Below are positions 8,625 to 16,697 of a DNA stretch of 36,341 nucleotides, piece after piece. Origin of the DNA: Ensifer adhaerens (lineage in GTDB: Bacteria; Pseudomonadota; Alphaproteobacteria; Rhizobiales; Rhizobiaceae); NCBI RefSeq assembly GCF_002940685.1, contig NZ_PNFP01000032.1, positions 1-36,341 of the forward strand. Reading direction: 5' to 3'. Every line of letters begins with the position of its first letter. Within the stretch, counting starts at the first letter, position 1. The notes under the pieces were generated by a model. It saw only the letters and a list, made by a program, of their open reading frames with translations, was not told the DNA's origin and ran no database searches. Made by a program: the position numbers and the translations under genes.

Positions 8625-9556
8625 GACTCAACTCTGCCGAAACGGATGCGCGGGTCGACCAGTGTATAGATCACGTCGACCGCAAGGTTGACCAGCACGA
8701 CGAAGGCAGAGAAAAGCAGGGTGGTCCCTTGGATCGTCGGAATGTCGCGCTTCTGGATCGCATCGATAGTCAAGGCGCCGAGACCTGGCAAAGAAAAGGT
8801 GACCTCGACGTAGATCGCGCCGGCCACGATGCCGACGACAATGAGCCCTGCTGCCGTAACCACGGGAATGAGGGAGTTCCTGAGCACGTAGGCAAAAAAA
8901 ATGCGACGCGAACTCAACCCTCGCGCCCGCGCAAACGTGACGTAGTCTCGGGCCAGTTCCTCAATCATTGCCGCACGCGTGATCTTGATGACGATCGCCA
9001 TGACCGAGGTCGCAAGCGCAAATGCGGGAAGCGTCAGATGCCAGGCACGATCGAGGATACCCTCTCCCGGACCGAATACCGGGAACCAGTGCAACAGAAC
9101 ACCGAAGACGTAGAGAAGGAAGATGCCGGTGACGAAGGCGGGAGAGCTGATGCCGAAAACACCGAAGATGACGATCGCTCGGTCGAGCCGCGTACCACAG
9201 CGGAAGGCGGCAACCGCACCGAGCAGGATACCGATGCCGAGAACAAGAGTAGTGCTCATCAAACTGAGGATGATGGTGACGCCGAGCCGGTCCGCAATGG
9301 TGCTCGTCACCGCCCGGTTACCCTGGATGGAGACGCCGAGGTCGCCACGGATCACCTGCGACAGCCACTTCCCATATTGAACGAGGAACGGATCGTCCAA
9401 ATGGTAACGCGCGCGGACAACTGCGAGCGTTGCCGGGTCTGAAGCGCGCGCGCCAAGCAGGGAGCTCGCCGGATCGCCGGGTGCGATGTGAACGAGAGCG
9501 AAGACGCCGAAGGAGATCATAAGGAGGAGTGGGATCGTCACGGCGAGCCGTCGCAT
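8621..9556 (-). CDS. Peptide-type ABC transporter permease (DppB-like)
   Basis: A 311-residue permease beginning MRRLAVTIPLLLMISFGVFA, the standard DppB N-terminus, with HIAPGDPASSLLG just after it. Later come YHLDDPFLVQYGKWLSQVIR, GDLGVSI and the coupling region YVTFARARGLSSRRIFFAYV. The C-terminus is ALTIDAIQKRDIPTIQGTTL. The frame stays open upstream to an ATG at 9667, with another ATG at 9637. The 9556 start gives the conserved N-terminus but has no clear Shine-Dalgarno, so the true start may be up to 37 codons further upstream. A roughly 190-300 bp gap, depending on the start, separates it from the binding-protein gene. Confidence 0.9.
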   Translation of the reverse strand: MRRLAVTIPLLLMISFGVFALVHIAPGDPASSLLGARASDPATLAVVRARYHLDDPFLVQYGKWLSQVIRGDLGVSIQGNRAVTSTIADRLGVTIILSLMSTTLVLGIGILLGAVAAFRCGTRLDRAIVIFGVFGISSPAFVTGIFLLYVFGVLLHWFPVFGPGEGILDRAWHLTLPAFALATSVMAIVIKITRAAMIEELARDYVTFARARGLSSRRIFFAYVLRNSLIPVVTAAGLIVVGIVAGAIYVEVTFSLPGLGALTIDAIQKRDIPTIQGTTLLFSAFVVLVNLAVDVIYTLVDPRIRFGRVES

Positions 9557-9854
9557 GACGAAGACGACGAGACTCGAGCCGCCACCGGGTCGATCTGTGA
9601 TAGCGGTCGAACCAGTCGACGGTGCGGCGCCAAGCATCGAGCCGGTACTCCCGTTCGCGCACACCATGGCCTACGCGGAAAGACGACTCGCTCCGAAGGA
9701 GCGCCGCACATGGTTCCCGCCCCGGCCGAGCGGGGTGCATCGGTTCCTGTATCAATGGACTATATGTCTGCGTTGTCAGCTTGTCGAGCCGAGTAACTGG
9801 CTGGCACCGCGCAGGCTCTGCAGCGAAAACGTCGCCGAACGCCCGGCGATCGCT

Positions 9855-11459
9855 CTATCTCAGACCGAAACCGCGCATCGCCCACGGAATGTTGTACCAG
9901 AAGGCGGTGTAGCCGGAGAGCTTGTACTTTTTGTTGATGGCCATTGCCGAGGCAGGCCAGAGGATCGGCACAACGGCGACTTCGTTGTTGGCGATCTTGA
10001 AGACTTCTTTCAAAGCATCGGCGCGCGCCCCCGGGTTGGGGTTCTCGTTGGCTTTCGTCAATTGCGCATCGACTTCGGGGTTCTTGAAGTTCGACCCGTT
10101 CATACCGCCCTTCTGAGCATTCGCACTTGAGAAGAAGAGCGAGGGGTAGTTGGCCGGGTCGGCGAAGTCCGGATAGTAAGCCATGATCCGCATGCCTAGC
10201 TTGTCGTGGTTGATGTAGTTCGTGAACCAAGTGTTGTTGTCGGTCTCCTGGACGCGAGCGCGAATACCGATCTGCTTCAGGTTCTCGGTCACCGACTGCA
10301 TGATGTTGACCATGTAGGGATCGGCGGTCGATGCTTCGATGGTGACGTCAAAACCGTCCGGATACCTGGACTGTGCGAGTTCGGCCTTTGCCATTTTCAG
10401 GTCGAACGCATAGTTCGGCGATAGCGTAGCGTAGAATGCGCGAACTTCGTCGGAGGGCAACACTCCCGACCAGATTTCGGGCGGGTTCAATGCCGTCGCT
10501 GCCTCGCCTTTGCCATTGAGAAGCGCCTCGACCAGGCCTTTCCGATCCACCGAATAGGCAACGGCACGACGCACGTGGATATCGTCGAACGGCGGCGCCG
10601 AATGGTCCAGAGTCAGCAAGTATACGCCGAGTGACGGCTCGTCGACGACATCGACCTTTTCTAGCGCTTCCCACTGATCGACGTCGGAGATGGCGAGATC
10701 GAAGGTGCCGTCGATCGCACCTTGTTGCATGGCGAGAAGCCGAGCCGTTCGGTCTGGGATCGCCTTCAAGGTGATCCGTTTGACGACTGGCTTCGGTCCC
10801 CAGTAGTCGTCGCGCGCCTCGAGGAGGACATGATCTGCCGGAACGAATTCAACAAGCTTGTAGGCGCCAGTCCCCAGCGGCAGCACCTCGGGCGTTCCGA
10901 TCCTCTTGTCCGCGAGCTGTTCCTTCTTGAACACGAAACCCGCCATATGGGCGGGCGTAAAGGCGAACTGCACGTTCGGTGCCTTCAGGTTGACGGTCAC
11001 CTCATCAGGAGCGCTCGCCTCGACCGTCGCCACCGAATTGTAGAAAGAAGCCAGTTGTGAGCCTGAATCCGGGCTCATGTGATATCTGAACGTGGCGACA
11101 ACGTCGTCAGCGGTGAGCGGACTTCCGTCGCCGAACTTGACGCCGCCTCGCAGGTGATACTTTATCGTCGTCGGATTGACCACCTCCCACCTGTCGGCCA
11201 AAGCGGCTTCAAGACCGAGATCGTTGCCAAAGGCTAGCGGTCCCTCCTGGACGAGCGACATGATCGCGCCCGTATAGGTCATCCAGGCATGCGGAATGAA
11301 AAGCGTATCGGGGATGCTAGGCAGAGCCCACGTGATCGATTCAATCTGCTCGTCTGCCTTTGCCGAAGGCGCCATCGTGAAGGTTCCCACGATGGAGACG
11401 AAGGCGGCATGCGTCATTCCAGCGACTAAAATGCCACGCCGTGTCACCCCGATTGCCAT
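9855..11459 (-). CDS. Peptide-type ABC transporter substrate-binding protein (family 5, DppA/OppA-like)
   Basis: A 534-residue family-5 solute-binding protein, first gene of the operon. An export signal occupies about residues 1-36: a twin arginine in VTRRGILVAG, a hydrophobic stretch and a cleavage region near SAKADE. It is compatible with Tat or Sec export. Family landmarks are LADRWEVVNPTTIKYHLRGG, VKFGDGSPLTADDVVATFRY, GTGAYKLVEFVP and DDIHVRRAVAYSVDRKGLVE. The start at 11459 follows an AAGGGAGGGG Shine-Dalgarno. The ligand may be a peptide, opine, glutathione-like compound or sugar, and cannot be deduced. Confidence 0.92.
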   Translation of the reverse strand: MAIGVTRRGILVAGMTHAAFVSIVGTFTMAPSAKADEQIESITWALPSIPDTLFIPHAWMTYTGAIMSLVQEGPLAFGNDLGLEAALADRWEVVNPTTIKYHLRGGVKFGDGSPLTADDVVATFRYHMSPDSGSQLASFYNSVATVEASAPDEVTVNLKAPNVQFAFTPAHMAGFVFKKEQLADKRIGTPEVLPLGTGAYKLVEFVPADHVLLEARDDYWGPKPVVKRITLKAIPDRTARLLAMQQGAIDGTFDLAISDVDQWEALEKVDVVDEPSLGVYLLTLDHSAPPFDDIHVRRAVAYSVDRKGLVEALLNGKGEAATALNPPEIWSGVLPSDEVRAFYATLSPNYAFDLKMAKAELAQSRYPDGFDVTIEASTADPYMVNIMQSVTENLKQIGIRARVQETDNNTWFTNYINHDKLGMRIMAYYPDFADPANYPSLFFSSANAQKGGMNGSNFKNPEVDAQLTKANENPNPGARADALKEVFKIANNEVAVVPILWPASAMAINKKYKLSGYTAFWYNIPWAMRGFGLR

Positions 11460-11706
11460 TTGCCCCTCCCTTGGTGAAATCCTGACGCACAGGCTGGCCC
11501 AGTATTGCGCAATCCGCAGTCAATGTCGCTTGTGCAAAGGAAGTAGCCGTTCGCCATTGCACGGCCGTGTCCGATTTTGGCGAGGGCGAACTGACGGGCT
11601 CTCGCATTCCGAAACATAGCACAGGAAGGCTTCCGGTCTGTCCGACGAGGCGGCCGCTTCTTTCAGCCACGCGAGCGGCTGGAGCGCCGAGGAAACAGGT
11701 GCTAGC
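11460..11706. other. Intergenic region between divergent dppA-like and cyclase genes
   Basis: About 250 bp, 351 bp if the small frame at 11707 is not a gene. It must hold the promoters of the minus-strand ABC operon and of the plus-strand cyclase. I see no clear palindrome or RNA element. Frames on both strands are short and unconvincing. Confidence 0.4.
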
Positions 11707-11820
11707 ATGCCCGAGACCCAGAACAGATTGAAGGCCCACATGGAGTTCATCCCGGACCCCATGGCAAGCTTCAAAACCCGCGCCAAGCCGACACGGCGCG
11801 AGCTGGAGGCATGGCGGTGA
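11707..11820 (+). CDS. Possible 37-residue leader ORF overlapping the cyclase start
   Basis: ATG at 11707 opens a frame with MPETQNRLKAHMEFIPDP and ends ...RRELEAWR with TGA at 11818-11820. Its last codons overlap the cyclase start: the cyclase ATG is at 11811 and the small-ORF TGA begins 7 bp later. Translation of the small frame could therefore feed ribosomes to the cyclase. The Shine-Dalgarno is weak and distant (GAGGAAACAGGTG). The composition is plausible (charged, helical) but no homology is recognised. Confidence 0.3.
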   Translation: MPETQNRLKAHMEFIPDPMASFKTRAKPTRRELEAWR

Positions 11821-14800
11821 TCAGACGACCGAGCCAAAGTCTTACCGGAGCCGAGGGCATTGCGACGGCCGGGCCTGAGCCGCGGCGAAAACCGGCGGAG
11901 GACGTTCGGAAGACGATAACAATTCTTGTCGCCGACATCGTAGATTCGTCACGCCTTAGCCTCACCCTCGATGCGGAGGCGCTCCGGCACCTTCTCGCGC
12001 GCTACTTTGACGAGATGACCTCTATCATCCAGCGTTACGGTGGAGTCGTGGAGCGATACGTCGGTGACGAGATCATGGCCGTGTTTGGAGTGCCGACGCT
12101 TCACGAGGATGACGCCCTGCGGGCCGCAACGGCCGCTGTCGAGATGCGCGACACACTTGCGACGCTCAACCAAGAGTTTGAAGCGGATTGGGGCGTTCAG
12201 CTGGCTCATCGGATTGGCCTCAACACCGGTGAGGTCTTTACGGGCATCGACAGACAGGGACATCGATTTCTTGCCGGTGAAGCTCTGCGCGTTGCAAAGC
12301 GCCTCCAGGAGGCAGCGACGGTCAACGAGATCCTGATCGGAGAAGCAACCCACAAGCTTGTTCGCCACGCCGTTGTTGTGGAGTCAGGCAGCCCGCGCGA
12401 GGGCAAGCACGGCGAGACGTTCCCTGCCATCATCGTGGCAAGCATCATCGCCAGTGCCACCGGCTTCCAACGCCGTTTCGAGACTCCGTTCGTCGGACGC
12501 AAGCGCCAGCGTGCGATGATCAGCACCATATTTGGTGACTTGGCCAGCAACAGAGCCTGCCACCTGTTGACTGTCCTGGGCGAGGCCGGCGTGGGGAAAT
12601 CGCGGCTTGTCTCGGAAGTCGCGGGAAACCTTCCGGGCGAGATGCTTGTCGCGCACGGCCGATGTCTGCCCTACGGCGACGGCATTACCTATTGGCCGCT
12701 TGCAGACATCGTCCGGGAGGTCACGCGCGTTGGGGGCGACGACCCCGGCGAGCAGTCCGTCGCGGCGATTGCGGAAATCCTCGGCGGAGTCGACAAGGCC
12801 AAAATCATCGCCGAACGGATAGCGGAATTGCTTGGGTTCGGCGAGGGCGACCCAGGCACCCGCGAAGAGACTTTCTGGGCCGTCCGGCGGCTTTTCGAGA
12901 TGTACGCACGAGAACGCCCGCTGGTGATCGTGGTGGAAGACCTCCACTGGGCCGAGCCGACATTCCTGGACTTCATCGAGCATCTTGTGGATTTCTCCCA
13001 CGGTTTCCCAATAGTGATTGTCGGCACTGCACGACCAGAATTGCTCGATACGCGGCCCGATTGGGGACGCAAGAAGCCGAATGCGACGACGATCGCGCTT
13101 GACCCGCTGAGTGAAGCGGAATCCCGCGACATGATCTTGAACCTGCTCGACCGACTCCCGCTATCACCCGCGGTGGAGTTGATGATCACGAGCGCCGTCG
13201 GCGGTAACCCGCTGTTTGCGGAAGAGCTCGTGGCAATGCTCGTTGATGAAGACCTGCTTAGACGCAACGAGGACTGCTGGGTCGCCCGTCCCGACCTTTC
13301 CCAACTGCCGGTCCCCTCGACAATTAACGCGCTTCTCGCCGCCCGCCTCGAGAGTCTCCCGCCCCTCGAGCGCGCTATCCTGACGGCCGCAGCGGTCGAA
13401 GGCGCTGTATTCCATCGGAGCGCCGTCGCCGAGCTCGCCGGCCCCGTGCCCGAGACACTCGAGGACGGCTTGCTCGCACTCGTCCACCGGGATCTAATTC
13501 GCCCGGAGGCACCGTCGTTCGTCGACGAGAAGGCCTATCGCTTTCGTCACGTCCTGATCCGCGACGCCGCGTATGGCTCACTGCCGAAGAACGTGCGCGC
13601 CGACTTGCACGAACGTTTCGCCACCTGGCTCGAGCTAACAGCCAAGGACCGGCTGCGCGAGTTCGAGGAGATTGTCGGCTACCACCTCGAACAGGTCTTT
13701 CAGTACCGTGTCGCGCTCGGCCCGCGCGACGCGCACGCGGCCTCGCTTGCCGCCCGGGCATGCGAGCGGCTCGAGGCAGCCGGGCGGCGAGCGCTCGTTC
13801 GCAGTGACCTGCCGGCGGCGATCAGCCTGCTCAATCGGGTTTCCCGACTGCTTCCCACAGATGATCCACGGCGGATCGCGCTGCTCGCTGAGCTGAGTGG
13901 TGCGCTGATCGAAAGCGGCCGGCTAGATGATGCTGGGTGCGCGCTCGACGAGGCGGACTCGCTGGCTTCCAAGGCCGACGACCAGCGACTGGCAGCGCAC
14001 GTGCTCGTCCAGCGGCAGTTCCTCCGCCTTCTCCTGGGCGAAGAGGGCGGGCTGGAGAAGGCAGCAGACGCGGCGGCCGAAGTGATCCCGATCTTTGAGG
14101 GCTTCGGGGACGACCTCGGCCTGTGCCGCGCACGGCGGCTCGAAGCGTGGCTATTGTTTAACGGCGCTCGCGGCGAGGCGGCTGCGGCTGCGTGGGAGCG
14201 CGCGGCGACCCATGCGCAACGAGCAGGGGATCAGCATGAATACTGCGAGATTCTTACGTGGGTCGCGTCCTCCCTATGGTTTGGGCCTATCGCGGCCGCC
14301 GAGGGAATTCGTCGTTGCGAGGCGATGCGCGCGGAGGTAGGCGAAAGCCTCGAGTCCGAGGCAGCGATCCTCCGCCAACTCGCATGCCTTAATGCGATTG
14401 CCGGTCACTTCCCGATCGCTCGCAGGCTGATCGCAACGAGCAACGCCATCTACGCCGATCTCGGCCTCACGCTCTACGTGGCGTCTTCCGAGCACGAGGC
14501 CGTCGTAGAGCTGCTCGCCGGGAATCCGGCTGCGGCCGAGGAGAGCGCGCGAGCGGCGTATCGCGCGCTCGAGGAGATGGGCGAGCGCGCGTTCCGTTCG
14601 ACTATGGCAGCGACCCTCGCCTTGGTGGTTCTCGAACAAGGACGCGACGGGGAGGCCGAAGCCCTTGCTGAGGTTAGCGCCCGGTTGGGTGCGCGTGGCG
14701 ACCTACTGACGCAGATCCGATGGCGCCGCGTGCGCGCACGCGTGCTCGCGCGGCGGGATGAGATCGAGGCGGCGGAGACGCTCGCGCGCGAAGCATTGAC

Positions 14801-14996
14801 GATTGCCGAAGCGACCGACTTCGTGAACGAGCGAGCGGACGCACTGGTCGACCTCTCGCACGTGCTCGAGGCGTCCTGCCGATGCGACGAGGCGGTCGCT
14901 GCTGCGTGTGAAGCGGTGCATCTCTACGAGCTTAAGGGAAACGTGGTCGCCGCGGCCGCGAACCGCGTCCGCTTGAGAAAAATCGGCAAGACGTGA
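11811..14996 (+). CDS. Class III nucleotidyl-cyclase-domain / AAA ATPase / TPR signalling protein
   Basis: A 1061-residue protein with an N-terminal class III cyclase homology domain (about 35-190), an AAA/NACHT-like ATPase (about 225-480) and a long helical TPR-like C-terminus. This resembles the large cyclase-ATPase regulators common in actinobacteria and rhizobia. Both metal aspartates are present (ADIVDSS, D42; GDE, D86). The substrate-lysine position is R82, the adenine-specifying Asp position is E157, and the transition-state Asn position is R160 (GEALRVAKRL); the Arg R164 remains. The ATPase has Walker A GEAGVGKS (257-264) and Walker B LVIVVEDLHW (D377). The start follows a GGAGGC Shine-Dalgarno. 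From about 13330 codon choice leans toward CTCGAG/GAGCGC-rich usage, hinting at transfer. It may be a regulatory ATP/nucleotide sensor rather than an active cyclase. Confidence 0.85.
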   Translation: MAVIRRPSQSLTGAEGIATAGPEPRRKPAEDVRKTITILVADIVDSSRLSLTLDAEALRHLLARYFDEMTSIIQRYGGVVERYVGDEIMAVFGVPTLHEDDALRAATAAVEMRDTLATLNQEFEADWGVQLAHRIGLNTGEVFTGIDRQGHRFLAGEALRVAKRLQEAATVNEILIGEATHKLVRHAVVVESGSPREGKHGETFPAIIVASIIASATGFQRRFETPFVGRKRQRAMISTIFGDLASNRACHLLTVLGEAGVGKSRLVSEVAGNLPGEMLVAHGRCLPYGDGITYWPLADIVREVTRVGGDDPGEQSVAAIAEILGGVDKAKIIAERIAELLGFGEGDPGTREETFWAVRRLFEMYARERPLVIVVEDLHWAEPTFLDFIEHLVDFSHGFPIVIVGTARPELLDTRPDWGRKKPNATTIALDPLSEAESRDMILNLLDRLPLSPAVELMITSAVGGNPLFAEELVAMLVDEDLLRRNEDCWVARPDLSQLPVPSTINALLAARLESLPPLERAILTAAAVEGAVFHRSAVAELAGPVPETLEDGLLALVHRDLIRPEAPSFVDEKAYRFRHVLIRDAAYGSLPKNVRADLHERFATWLELTAKDRLREFEEIVGYHLEQVFQYRVALGPRDAHAASLAARACERLEAAGRRALVRSDLPAAISLLNRVSRLLPTDDPRRIALLAELSGALIESGRLDDAGCALDEADSLASKADDQRLAAHVLVQRQFLRLLLGEEGGLEKAADAAAEVIPIFEGFGDDLGLCRARRLEAWLLFNGARGEAAAAAWERAATHAQRAGDQHEYCEILTWVASSLWFGPIAAAEGIRRCEAMRAEVGESLESEAAILRQLACLNAIAGHFPIARRLIATSNAIYADLGLTLYVASSEHEAVVELLAGNPAAAEESARAAYRALEEMGERAFRSTMAATLALVVLEQGRDGEAEALAEVSARLGARGDLLTQIRWRRVRARVLARRDEIEAAETLAREALTIAEATDFVNERADALVDLSHVLEASCRCDEAVAAACEAVHLYELKGNVVAAAANRVRLRKIGKT

Positions 14997-15018
14997 CACC
15001 GTGGAACGTCGCCGCGGT

Positions 15019-15245
15019 TCACGTTCCTTCGGCCGCGCCGATTTCCTCTTCGATCCAGGACAGAACCGGCTCACCTGCCGCGAACGGGGCGCGCAATAGT
15101 CGCAGGAAGCTCAGAGGCTCATCGCAAAGAACACGTGAGATCACCCGGCCTGAGTGGAGCACGCCGGGTTTCGCATTACCGCCGTCACGCAAAAGCTGGG
15201 CCGCCTGGTGCGGCTCCCCCAGGGCGCCGGCACCAGCATAACGAA
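15019..15245 (-). pseudogene. Unidentified 3' gene fragment without a start codon
   Basis: The minus strand is open from an in-frame stop just upstream to a TGA at 15019. It reads EPHQAAQLLRDGGNAKPGVL, HSGRVISRVLCDEPLSFLRL and LRAPFAAGEPVLSWIEEEIG in succession. The sequence looks like a genuine protein C-terminus, with a hydrophobic/charged pattern and natural codon bias. However, no ATG/GTG/TTG is suitably placed at its 5' end, so the gene is probably decapitated. It is convergent with the cyclase, whose stop lies 22 bp away. The family is not recognised. Confidence 0.35.
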
Positions 15246-15394
15246 CTCAACCACACAGCCTCGCCAATAGGCCACGTTGCGTGTGTGGTGCATTTGGAAA
15301 GGTTATGCCACCCACGAAACGTACGGCGGAGCTGAAAGCTGCCTTGGGTCGCTTCAACCGAGTAATCCTGACCACCACCGCCCTGAGCCGCCGG

Positions 15395-15580
15395 TTATTC
15401 TTTTGGCTGAACACCAAAGACCTTTTCCACAGGTTCCCCCTTGTTCTTGTTTATTTCCTCAAGCTGGACGTTGGCTCTTTCAATGGCGTCCTCCACCGAC
15501 TGCTTCATGCCCTCAAGGAGACGGATCTGTGCCTTAAAACGATCAATAAAATCTTGGTCGATGTCCATTTCATCCTCCAT
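15395..15580 (-). CDS. Small acidic coiled-coil protein, unknown function
   Basis: A 61-residue protein with a very good Shine-Dalgarno (GCGAGGAG five bases before the ATG at 15580). The N-terminus is strongly acidic (EDEMDIDQD). A predicted amphipathic helix follows, with heptad-like hydrophobics through FIDRFKAQIRLLEGMKQSVE and DAIERANVQLEEINKN. A short tail ends VFGVQPKE. There is no signal peptide or membrane span. It lies 31 bp downstream of the Trp/Gly-rich protein gene on the same strand, so the two are probably co-transcribed. I know no family for it; it could be a chaperone-like or antitoxin-like partner of the upstream protein. Confidence 0.6.
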   Translation of the reverse strand: MEDEMDIDQDFIDRFKAQIRLLEGMKQSVEDAIERANVQLEEINKNKGEPVEKVFGVQPKE

Positions 15581-15611
15581 CTGCTCCTCGCTCGACGGCT
15601 ACCGAGAACGG

Positions 15612-16151
15612 CTATTGCAGAATGACAACCTCAAACCACCAATTGTATTCATAAGCCCCTCCACTATTGCGTGAAGCCAGGAGCGAGATCCCCAATGCCG
15701 GTCCGGGCTGGAAGGTACCATTAACCCACCCGGGCACGTCCGCAGTCCAGCGAGTATAAGGCGGCTGCCCCCAACCTGACCAACCTGAACCGTGGTTGGT
15801 GCTTTGACTAGGCCCCGGCAAGTCACTCCCAGCGCCGAAGCCGCCCCCTTGCATAACCCAGGCCTCGATCCACCTGGGAGCAAAGCCTTGGCTGAGGTTA
15901 TCGATCGGACCCTTGGGCCACTCGACCCGGCCGGATTTAAGAGTCTGAATAGGATCCCAATTGCCTGGCATGACATATCTCCAATCGTAACGGGGCAACT
16001 TGCCCGGTTTCATGAGCAAGAGATCAAACGGCTCGTTGACAATGTCGTTCGCGCGAAATGAGCCGGATCCTGCACTGGAAGTAAGTAGGCTAGAGAAACG
16101 TTGTTGCTGTTCAGAATGACTGGACTGAGAAGCAAAAAGACTAACCTGCAA
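15612..16151 (-). CDS. Trp/Gly-rich protein of unknown function
   Basis: An open frame of 179 residues. It has 11 tryptophans, concentrated after residue 56, and Gly/Pro/Ser-rich loops (GGGFGAGSDLPGPSQSTNHG, GSGWSGWGQPPYTRW). The C-terminus alternates hydrophobic residues like beta-strands (EYNWWFEVVILQ). It suggests a compact beta-sandwich or binding domain exposing aromatic residues. The N-terminal 30 residues are Ser/Gln-rich and look disordered. The start is uncertain: TTG at 16151 is the only codon that uses the whole frame, but its Shine-Dalgarno is poor, and ATG at residue 47 (MKPGKLPRYDW) is an alternative. There is no signal peptide. No family is recognised. Confidence 0.55.
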   Translation of the reverse strand: MQVSLFASQSSHSEQQQRFSSLLTSSAGSGSFRANDIVNEPFDLLLMKPGKLPRYDWRYVMPGNWDPIQTLKSGRVEWPKGPIDNLSQGFAPRWIEAWVMQGGGFGAGSDLPGPSQSTNHGSGWSGWGQPPYTRWTADVPGWVNGTFQPGPALGISLLASRNSGGAYEYNWWFEVVILQ

Positions 16152-16697
16152 GGCAGCGCATCATCTGTCCCCAAGGAACCGACGCCGAAACGATGTTACG
16201 CCAAAAGGTAAATTAGTAAAGACAAATACAACCCTTGCCCCGGCTGCCAAGGCGCTCCTGGATCAAGCCCGCACATATTCCACGGGAGCGCGGGCAAAGG
16301 CAGCTCATCAATGCGAATTCAGGCGAGTCCTTCAGGGCGCCGCTTCCTTTTCCCCTGCCTGATCGGCCGAATGACAAGGGCGGTCGCCGCAATCCCATGT
16401 CTAAATGTCATCAGGGGCGGAGGCTCGTCGTTCCTCGAGGCGGAATAGCGTGATCAGGCACCGTCAAGTGCACCGGGACATGCCGGCCGCGATCGCGTCG
16501 GTCTTGGATCCTGCCGCGTGCGGCCACCCTAGAAATCAAAAGGTCGAACGCCAGCCGCCACCGATGCGTTGCCTGCACTCGAAACCAACCGAAGTTGGTC
16601 GGTGCTAATTTAGGAATTGCGCAATTTTATTGCCGAATACTGGGAATAGAAGTAGTGTGTCATAAAAATTACAAGCCAGTGTTGAGGAGAGAGCCCG
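16152..16697. other. Intergenic region between divergent genes, mostly featureless
   Basis: About 545 bp separate the unknown minus-strand unit from the putative heme-protein gene. The right end carries a CCAAC-CGAA-GTTGG hairpin (16585-16598) and a perfect palindrome AATTGCGCAATT (16615-16626). The stretch 16200-16570 holds only short frames with no recognisable protein. It may be decayed sequence. Base composition looks more AT-rich than the flanking operons. Confidence 0.45.
16615..16626. promoter_or_regulatory. Perfect 12-bp palindrome upstream of the putative heme-protein gene
   Basis: AATTGCGCAATT lies 72 bp upstream of the ATG at 16698, within an AT-rich stretch suited to a promoter. 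A short tetraloop hairpin (16585-16598) lies 16 bp further upstream. A dimeric repressor site is a reasonable guess. Confidence 0.4.

Noticed and set aside
16235..16453. A 72-residue plus-strand frame rich in Arg/Pro in the gap before the putative heme-protein gene.
   Set aside because: It has no convincing ribosome-binding site, the composition is typical of a shadow frame in GC-rich DNA, and no family is recognised.
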